From Aquisalimonas sp. (lineage in GTDB: Bacteria; Pseudomonadota; Gammaproteobacteria; Nitrococcales; Aquisalimonadaceae), in NCBI GenBank assembly GCA_007127625.1, contig SKYZ01000380.1, positions 1 through 12,726 of the forward strand: DNA of 12,726 nt. The letters are read 5' to 3'. Position 1 is the stretch's first letter. The number at the start of each line of letters is the position of its first letter. Position numbers and translations under genes: made by a program. Below are positions 7,732-12,726 of the stretch, piece by piece. The notes beneath the pieces were generated by a model. That model did no database searches. It was not told the DNA's origin and saw nothing but the letters and a program-made list of their open reading frames with translations.

Positions 7732-9058
7732 GATCGGTCTCCTCGAAGAAAGTGCCGCGGAACAGGGCGGCGGCCGCCGCCGGCGCGGACGGGAAATAGG
7801 CATGGTAATAGCTGGCGGTGAGTGATCCCTGCCGGTAGATCGCCTCGCCCGCCGTGCCTGTACGGTTGCGCACGGTGCGGGCAACGGGCTCCAGATCGGT
7901 CTCCAGCCGCGAATGATGGAACGTGTGGCCCCGCAGCTCGCCATCAGGGGTTGCCAGGGACTGCAACCCCAGGCCGGTGAGCTTGCCGGCCATCACCGCC
8001 CGCCCGGGCAGCAGACCCAGCATACGATGGGCCTGACCGTCGCCGTCCACCAGTGCCTCCATGCAGGCCATGAGCCCGCCGCACTCCGCCAGGATGGGTT
8101 TATCCTCGGCGTGGTGGGCACGGATGGCCAGCAGCATAGGCAGGTTGTCCGCAAGCTGGCGGGCGTGGAGTTCCGGGTAGCCGCCGGGCAGCCAGAGAGC
8201 GTCGCACTCCGGCAGTGCCTGCTCGTCCAGCGGCGAGAACTCCACCAGCTCCGCGCCCATGGCCGCGAGCAGCTCCATGTTGGCCCGGTAGATGAACGCA
8301 AACGCCGCATCCCGGGCCACGGCGATACGCATGCCTTCCACCAGCCGTGGCGGCGCCGGCAGCGGTTCGGCGACGAGCTCCACGCTGGCCGGCAGGGCAT
8401 CCAGACCGGCCTCGCGCAGGACTTCGGCGGCGGCATCCAGGCGCTGGCCCAGATCGGCCACTTCGCCGGCCTGGACCAGCCCTAAATGACGATCCGGGAC
8501 ATGGAGGGCATCATTGCGCGGCACGGCGCCCAGCAGCGGTGTGCGCTCGGGCAAGGCATCGGCCAGCATGCGCCCGTGACCGGGGCTGCCGATCCGGTTG
8601 GCGATCACCCCGGACAGGCGCACGTCGTTACGATAGGTCTCGAGCCCCAGCGCCACGGCCGCGAAGGTCTGGGCCATGCCAGCGGCGTCGATGACGGGCA
8701 CCACCGGGATGCCCGTGACCGCCGAGAGTTCCGCCGTGGCGGGATCGCCATCGAACAGGCCCATGGACCCCTCCACCAGCACCAGATCCGCTTCCCGCGC
8801 GGCCTCCGCCAGCCGCCAGCGGCACTCGGCCATACCGGTCATCCACGGGTGAAGCTGGTAGACGGGATTGCCCGAGGCACGCTCCAGCACCATGGGGTCC
8901 AGGTAGTCCGGGCCGTACTTGAACACGCGCACGTGGCGTCCGGCATTGCGGTGCAGCCGCGCCAGTGCGGCAGTGATCATGGACTTGCCCGAGCCCGAGC
9001 CCGGCGCGCTGATCAGTGCCGCGGGCACATGCCCGCCGACAGCGTATGGGTCGGTCAC
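7724..9058 (-). CDS. cobB: Cobyrinic/hydrogenobyrinic acid a,c-diamide synthase (CobB/CbiA)
   Basis: A 444-residue glutamine-dependent amidotransferase acting on the a and c acetate side chains of the corrin ring. The N-terminal ATP-binding domain contains ALISAPGSGSGKS (14-26), VFKYGPDYLDPM (45-56), LHPWMTG, VEGSMGLFDG (95-104) and VIANRIGSPGH. The C-terminal glutaminase domain contains LWLPGGYPELHA (288-299), ILAECGGLMA with the nucleophile C326, and GHTFHHSRLE near 377. The start is the GTG at 9058: AAGGAGG stands 5 bases before it and the first residues then fit the family. That GTG overlaps the btuD stop as GTGA. Whether the natural substrate is cobyrinic acid (anaerobic route, CbiA) or hydrogenobyrinic acid (aerobic route, CobB) cannot be settled here. 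Confidence 0.95.
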   Translation of the reverse strand: MTDPYAVGGHVPAALISAPGSGSGKSMITAALARLHRNAGRHVRVFKYGPDYLDPMVLERASGNPVYQLHPWMTGMAECRWRLAEAAREADLVLVEGSMGLFDGDPATAELSAVTGIPVVPVIDAAGMAQTFAAVALGLETYRNDVRLSGVIANRIGSPGHGRMLADALPERTPLLGAVPRNDALHVPDRHLGLVQAGEVADLGQRLDAAAEVLREAGLDALPASVELVAEPLPAPPRLVEGMRIAVARDAAFAFIYRANMELLAAMGAELVEFSPLDEQALPECDALWLPGGYPELHARQLADNLPMLLAIRAHHAEDKPILAECGGLMACMEALVDGDGQAHRMLGLLPGRAVMAGKLTGLGLQSLATPDGELRGHTFHHSRLETDLEPVARTVRNRTGTAGEAIYRQGSLTASYYHAYFPSAPAAAAALFRGTFFEETDHA

Positions 9059-9876
9059 GATGGCCTCCTTGTGTGGGATTCCGGACGCGCCGGCTGAATG
9101 GTCCCTGCTCCCGCCGGGACGAACACCTGGGCGCCATCCACGGTGGCGCGGGCCAGGGGCTGCCCGTACAGCCGCTCCAGGGCCTCCGGCACCAGCATGC
9201 GCTCGGCCGGTCCCCAGCAGGCGGTGCCATCGGGATACAGCAGCAGCAGGTGATCGCACCAGCGCGCCGCCAGATTGATGTCGTGCAGGCACAGGAAGAT
9301 GCCGCGATCCGCCACGGCCTGGGCGCGCAGCAGATCCATCACCGCCACCTGGTGGCGCAGATCCAGGTGGTTGGTGGGCTCGTCTGCAAGCCAGACATCC
9401 GGGTCCTGGGCCAGGGCGGTTGCGATGGCGACACGCTGACGCTCGCCACCGGAGAGGGTGCTGACCAGGCGCTCGTCCAGGCCGTCCAGCTCCATGCGCG
9501 CGAGCGCCGCGCGGGCGATGGCAACGTCTTCGGCGGTTTCCATGTCCCAGGCGGCGAGATAGGGGTGGCGACCGATAAGCACGGTCTCCAGGACGGTGGC
9601 GGGGAAGCCGTCCTGGCGTTCCTGGAATACCACTCCCACGGAGCGCGCCACATGTTTGCGGCGATAGCTCCTCAGCGGGCGGCCGTCCAGCGTGACACGG
9701 CCGCTACGCGGCTGGCGCAGACCGGCCAGGGTGTGCAGCAGCGTGGTCTTGCCGGCCCCGTTGGGCCCCAGCACTCCCCACACCTGGCCCGGTTCCACAG
9801 CGAGATCCAGAGGGACGCCGTCCGGCCGCCCCGGAATGTCGATGACCAGCTTGTCCGCAGCGAGCACGCTACTCAT
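9055..9876 (-). CDS. btuD: Cobalamin (corrinoid) ABC transporter ATPase, BtuD type
   Basis: A 273-residue cytoplasmic ATPase of the FecE/BtuD/HmuV class. In order: Walker A GPNGAGKTT (37-45), Q-loop at Q85 (VVFQERQ), signature LSGGERQR (141-148), Walker B VWLADEP (161-167), D-loop NHLD (169-172) and the switch histidine H198 (CLHDINLAARW). The C-terminal ~60 residues (cofactor-exporter-like tail ending HTRRPS) are less conserved. The ATG at 9876 shares one base with the btuC stop (TGATG) and has GGAG 8 bases upstream. Substrate assignment rests on the btuF and cob neighbours; on sequence alone a siderophore or haem importer would be possible. Confidence 0.92.
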   Translation of the reverse strand: MSSVLAADKLVIDIPGRPDGVPLDLAVEPGQVWGVLGPNGAGKTTLLHTLAGLRQPRSGRVTLDGRPLRSYRRKHVARSVGVVFQERQDGFPATVLETVLIGRHPYLAAWDMETAEDVAIARAALARMELDGLDERLVSTLSGGERQRVAIATALAQDPDVWLADEPTNHLDLRHQVAVMDLLRAQAVADRGIFLCLHDINLAARWCDHLLLLYPDGTACWGPAERMLVPEALERLYGQPLARATVDGAQVFVPAGAGTIQPARPESHTRRPS

Positions 9877-10898
9877 CAGCGACTCCGGTACAGCAGGTAC
9901 AGGAATGTGGGCACACCCAGGAGTGCGGTGATCACGCCCACCGGCAGCTGCTCCGGCGCGATCATGGTGCGCGCCAGGGTGTCCGCCAGGGTCACGAGGA
10001 TGCCGCCGGCCAACGCGGCGGCGGGCAAGATCAACCGCTGGTCGTTGCCAAGCACCAGGCGCAGCATGTGTGGCACCACCAGGCCGACAAAGCCGATGCT
10101 GCCGGCGGTGGTCACGGCCACGGCGGTGATCAGGCTGGCGCCGATGTAGATGGACCACTCCAGCGCGCGCACGGGCACCCCGAGGGCTGCGGCCTGCATG
10201 GGCCCGCGGGCCAGGACGTTGAGACTGCGCCCCAGGGGCATCGCCAGCAGGCAGGCCACCGCCACCGTGGTCATGGCGATCCAGGGCGTCCGGGCGTAGG
10301 TGAGGTCACCCATCAGCCAGTACAGCATGCCCGGCAGGCGCTCGGTGGGGCCCACCGCCAGCATGAAGGTGATTACGGCGCCCCAGCCGGCGGCCACCAC
10401 CACACCGGTGAGCAGCAGCCGTGTGGGCGTCCAGCTCCCGGTGCCGTGGGCGAGGCCGAACACCAGCACGGTGGACAGCAGGGCACCTGCGAACGCCGCG
10501 CCGGAGACGATGGCCGCCCCCAAACCGAGAAGCATGGCAGCCAGGGCCCCCACCGCGGCGCCGCCGGAGAGCCCGAGCACGTAGGGATCGGCCAGGGGGT
10601 TGCGTAGCAGGACCTGCATCAAGGCGCCGGCTACCGCCAGGAGCCCGCCCACGGCGAACGCGGCCAGGGCCCGGGGTGCGCGCAGCTCCAGCACCAGGGT
10701 GCGGTGCAGCGCGGAGCCCTCGCCGGTGAACACCGCCCACAGCTCCGGCAGCGGGATGGGCACGCTGCCCACCGCCACCGCCACCATCACTGAGGCCACC
10801 CCCAGGCACAGCAGGATCAGCAGGGGCGGCAGCAGCCGGCCCGCGGCCACGGCGGGCGCCGCGTTGGCCGGTGAAACGCCGCCGTCAGCGGCGCTCAC
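9876..10898 (-). CDS. btuC: Cobalamin (corrinoid) ABC transporter permease, BtuC/FecCD type
   Basis: A 340-residue inner-membrane permease with about ten hydrophobic helices, of the BtuC/FecCD/HmuU family; a dimer of it forms the translocation pore. Diagnostic segments are LRAPRALAAFAVGG (72-85), LMQVLLRNPLADPYVLG (93-109), a cytoplasmic coupling region near LARGPMQAAALGV (229-241), GSIGFVGLVVPHMLR (266-280) and the terminal ELLG-like PVGVITALLGVPTFLYLL. The start is the GTG at 10898 with GGAGAGG shortly upstream; it overlaps the btuF reading frame by 14 bases. The N-terminal ~20 residues are Ala/Pro-rich and precede the first membrane helix. Family is certain; the corrinoid substrate follows from neighbours. 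Confidence 0.92.
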   Translation of the reverse strand: MSAADGGVSPANAAPAVAAGRLLPPLLILLCLGVASVMVAVAVGSVPIPLPELWAVFTGEGSALHRTLVLELRAPRALAAFAVGGLLAVAGALMQVLLRNPLADPYVLGLSGGAAVGALAAMLLGLGAAIVSGAAFAGALLSTVLVFGLAHGTGSWTPTRLLLTGVVVAAGWGAVITFMLAVGPTERLPGMLYWLMGDLTYARTPWIAMTTVAVACLLAMPLGRSLNVLARGPMQAAALGVPVRALEWSIYIGASLITAVAVTTAGSIGFVGLVVPHMLRLVLGNDQRLILPAAALAGGILVTLADTLARTMIAPEQLPVGVITALLGVPTFLYLLYRSR

Positions 10899-11802
10899 GG
10901 GCCCTCTCCAGTTGTTCGCACAGGGTGCGCGTGCCCTCCACCAACCGCGGCGTGGGCCGCTGGATACTGGACGGCGGCACGAAGAAGAGATTCCCCTGGG
11001 TCACGGCCTCGAGGCTGTCGAAGTCGCGCCAGGCGTCCAGCCAGGTCTCGTCGGCTTCCCCCATGCCACCGGCGACGATGGCCTCCGGATTGCGATCCAG
11101 CACCGATTCCTTGTCGATGCGCGGGGTGAGACTGCCAAGCTCGCCGAACACGTTGTCGCCACCGCACAGCGCCGCCGCCTGACTGATCAGGTGGTCGTCG
11201 TTGACGGTCATCAGCGGGTCGGGCCAGACCTGGTAGAACACCCGCACCGGGTCGGCGTTGCCGTACTGCTCCTCGATGGCGGCGAGTTCATCCCGGTACT
11301 CCGCCGCAACCCGGTCGGCGGTGGATGCGCTACCGGTGAGCCGACCCAGCCGCTCGACGGTGGTGGCCACGTCTTCCAGGTCCCGGGGCTCGGAGAGGTA
11401 GACAGTGAGCCCCAGATCCTGCAGCCGCTCAAGCTGCTCGGTGGGATTGCCGCTGGACCAGCCCACCACCAGGTCGGGCTCGCGCCCCAGCAGCGCTTCC
11501 ATGTCCAGGCGCTTGTAGCTGCCGATGCGGGGGATCTCCTCCGCCTCCGGCGGGTAGTCGCTGTAGCTGACGGCGCCGACGATGCGCTCGCCGCCTCCGG
11601 TGGCGAAAATCAGCTCGGTGGCCCCTGGGGAGAGGGAGACAATGCGTTCGGCTGGCGCGTCCAGGCAGACCTCGCGATCGGCGTCATCCACCACGCACGG
11701 GCCGTAGGCAATGGCGATGCCGGAAGACAGGGCACCGAGCAGGACCAGCACACTGCTGGACCAAAGACGGCGAGCCTGGGGAGTGGGGGACGCTGCGTTC
11801 AT
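10885..11802 (-). CDS. btuF: Periplasmic cobalamin-binding protein, BtuF type
   Basis: A 305-residue secreted class-III binding protein that hands corrinoids to BtuCD. A signal peptide occupies about residues 1-32 (RR followed by a hydrophobic stretch, cleavage after AIA); no lipobox. The mature protein begins the fold with RIVSLSPGATELIFATG (53-69) and then SYSDYPPEAEEIP (79-91), LVVGWSSGNPTEQLERL (111-127) and FYQVWPDPLMTV (189-200). The aromatic residues of SDYPP and GWSSGN correspond to cobalamin-contacting positions of E. coli BtuF, and E122 in the TEQ segment resembles the glutamate that contacts BtuC. C213 (ALCGGDNVF) and C295 (TLCEQLE) match the positions of the BtuF disulfide. The ATG at 11802 overlaps the upstream stop as ATGA and follows GGAGG by 8 bases. 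Of the three importer genes this one most directly identifies the substrate as a corrinoid. Confidence 0.92.
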   Translation of the reverse strand: MNAASPTPQARRLWSSSVLVLLGALSSGIAIAYGPCVVDDADREVCLDAPAERIVSLSPGATELIFATGGGERIVGAVSYSDYPPEAEEIPRIGSYKRLDMEALLGREPDLVVGWSSGNPTEQLERLQDLGLTVYLSEPRDLEDVATTVERLGRLTGSASTADRVAAEYRDELAAIEEQYGNADPVRVFYQVWPDPLMTVNDDHLISQAAALCGGDNVFGELGSLTPRIDKESVLDRNPEAIVAGGMGEADETWLDAWRDFDSLEAVTQGNLFFVPPSSIQRPTPRLVEGTRTLCEQLERARERR

Positions 11803-12098
11803 TCATCGCCTCCAATGAGGACCATGCGGCCCGTTGCCGGGTCACGGTAGACCTGACCGACGGCCTCGTATTCACTGCCGGCCTCGCCAGCACCCGCGGG
11901 CACCTCTGGAAGCTCTTCGCCGGCTTCCACGTCCATGCCGCCCTCACTGGCCTGTTCAAGCCCCTGGCTGGAGGCGGCCAGGGCGACCATCAGCCCCACA
12001 GCAAACACCAGCATGATATCCGCCAGGTTGGCCAGCGGCCCCATGGGGTCTTCGTCGCCGGCGTCAAAGCGGCTGCGGCGATACGCGGGCACGCTCAC
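11799..12098 (-). CDS. DUF2149-like small membrane protein, probable ExbD-like partner
   Basis: A 99-residue protein with a short charged cytoplasmic start (RRSRFDAGDEDPMGPLANLAD), one transmembrane helix (about 26-43, IMLVFAVGLMVALA) and an acidic periplasmic tail. The tail ends with VGQVYRDPATGRMVLIG. The aspartate (D27) at the start of the helix resembles the proton-carrying aspartate of ExbD/TolR/MotB. The DEDPMGPLANL segment and the GQVYR ending resemble what I recall of DUF2149; an HMM search would confirm it. It lacks the ~100-residue periplasmic domain of true ExbD. The start is the GTG at 12098, overlapping the preceding stop as GTGA, with GGAGG 8 bases upstream. Being directly next to an ExbB-like gene, it most likely forms an energising complex with it; that function is inferred. 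Confidence 0.75.
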   Translation of the reverse strand: MSVPAYRRSRFDAGDEDPMGPLANLADIMLVFAVGLMVALAASSQGLEQASEGGMDVEAGEELPEVPAGAGEAGSEYEAVGQVYRDPATGRMVLIGGDE

Positions 12099-12538
12099 GT
12101 CGCGGCCTCCAGGCGCTCCATGACGGCGTCGTACCAGCGGCGGCGCAGGCGACCCACCAGGAAGCCGAGAATGCCGATGAGCAGCCCCAGTACGGTGGTG
12201 TTGAAGGCCACGGTCACCGCCTGCGCCAGCACGTCCAGCTCACCCCGCCCGAGGGCGGCGAGCCCCGGCCCGAGGGGGATCAGCGTGCCCATGAGGCCGA
12301 GCATCGGCCCGACCCGGGCCAGCAGATCGGCGCGATCGATCCGGCGTTGCGCGCGGCGCGCCACGGCATTGGCGTCACCCGCAGCCTCCAGACGCCGCAA
12401 CCCGCCGGTACGCTCACCCAGCGCCAGCCCCAGCTCCCACAGGGCCAGGGCCACCAACGCCAGCAGCGCCACGATCACCGGCTCCAGCAGCCAGCCGACC
12501 AGGGCATCCATGATTTCCAGTGTTGCCGATGTGAACAT
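12095..12538 (-). CDS. MotA/TolQ/ExbB-family proton-channel protein
   Basis: A 147-residue inner-membrane protein with three hydrophobic helices (about 15-38, 76-97 and 108-130). The family motif is RVGPMLGLMGTLIPLGPGLAAL (75-96), followed by AVTVAFNTTVLGLLIG, which carries the helix-3 Thr pair typical of ExbB/TolQ pores. It is clearly shorter than ExbB or TolQ (~230-245 residues), lacking most of the cytoplasmic domain. The ATG at 12538 follows GAGGTG closely. It heads the overlapping gene chain and is partnered with the DUF2149-like protein. The expected role is to convert proton-motive force into work, presumably for a TonB-dependent corrinoid receptor or for a CobN-like neighbour; which one is not shown by the sequence. 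Confidence 0.88.
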   Translation of the reverse strand: MFTSATLEIMDALVGWLLEPVIVALLALVALALWELGLALGERTGGLRRLEAAGDANAVARRAQRRIDRADLLARVGPMLGLMGTLIPLGPGLAALGRGELDVLAQAVTVAFNTTVLGLLIGILGFLVGRLRRRWYDAVMERLEAAT

Positions 12539-12629
12539 GGTTCACCTCGTGTTTATGCAATTTGAAAGCGTGTCACCTTGCGATCGGGTTGCGTTGGGGC
12601 GGTGATCCGGGTTGGGCTCCGAAGCATGG

Positions 12630-12726
12630 TCAGAATCTACGCCCGGCATACACACCACCGGCAAGCAGCAGAAAGGCCGCACCAACAACCAGCCACGGTA
12701 ACAGGACGAACCCTCCCTCCATGGCA
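12630..12726 (-). CDS. C-terminal tail of an unidentified membrane protein (gene enters from the right edge)
   Basis: An open frame runs in from the window edge to a TGA at 12630-12632. About 31 residues are visible. They consist of a short Gly-rich lead, a hydrophobic helix (LLPWLVVGAAFLLLAGG) and a basic end (AGRRF), the look of a C-terminal membrane anchor. An in-frame ATG at 12722 has no ribosome-binding site that can be seen, so a longer upstream protein is favoured. The gap to the ExbB-like gene is 91 bases without a promoter I trust. ExbB/DUF2149 pairs in cobalamin clusters often neighbour large CobN-like proteins with a C-terminal anchor; that identity is a guess from memory. Confidence 0.5.
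   Translation of the reverse strand, partial: AMEGGFVLLPWLVVGAAFLLLAGGVYAGRRF

Noticed and set aside
9016..10149. Plus-strand open frame (377 codons) opposite btuD and btuC
   Set aside because: Both minus-strand genes have complete family motifs and start/stop overlaps; the opposite frame has none.
12539..12629. Promoter or cobalamin riboswitch before the ExbB-like gene
   Set aside because: GTGACA and CATAAA on the minus strand are only 13 bases apart and the implied start would fall on the ribosome-binding site. The 91 bases are too short for a B12 riboswitch and no B12-box-like segment is seen; regulation is probably further right.

Overview
The window is GC-rich, densely packed bacterial DNA. 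The gene set is a Gram-negative, motile, B12-importing gammaproteobacterium-like one: a biosynthetic SpeA-type arginine decarboxylase, a BtuFCD-type importer, an ExbB/ExbD-like energiser pair and a methyl-accepting chemotaxis protein. A high-GC, possibly halophilic gammaproteobacterium is my guess; nothing here fixes the genus.

Left part (1-5425), polyamines and chemosensing. speA (arginine decarboxylase) leaves through the left edge on the minus strand. Upstream of it, also on the minus strand, lies a two-gene unit: a secreted type-1 periplasmic binding protein (3138-4301) followed by a large chemoreceptor (988-3126). The stop codon of the binding protein forms part of the ribosome-binding site of the receptor. 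No transporter permease or ATPase accompanies this binding protein, so it may present a ligand to the receptor, as TorT does for TorS. speE (spermidine synthase) reads the other way from a shared 260-base intergenic region. The 113 bases between the receptor and speA hold a nested inverted repeat that can hide the speA ribosome-binding site in a stem.

Middle (5422-5649). Between the convergent speE and cobQ genes sits a cassette of four REP-like units starting GTAGGGTG, arranged as two inverted pairs. The TAG stop codons of both flanking genes are supplied by the outermost units. One pair shows compensatory base changes.

Right part (5646-12726), cobalamin operon on the minus strand, in transcription order: an unidentified gene entering from the right edge (only its C-terminal membrane tail is visible), an ExbB/TolQ/MotA-like proton-channel protein, a small DUF2149/ExbD-like protein, btuF, btuC, btuD, cobB/cbiA, cobO and cobQ/cbiP. 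From the ExbB-like gene on, genes overlap by 1-14 bases or lie 7 bases apart, so they are almost certainly one translationally coupled operon. Together they would energise outer-membrane passage (inferred), carry the corrinoid through the periplasm and inner membrane, amidate it, adenosylate it and complete it to adenosylcobyric acid. The remaining late genes (cbiB/cobD, cobU, cobS, cobT) are not present here.
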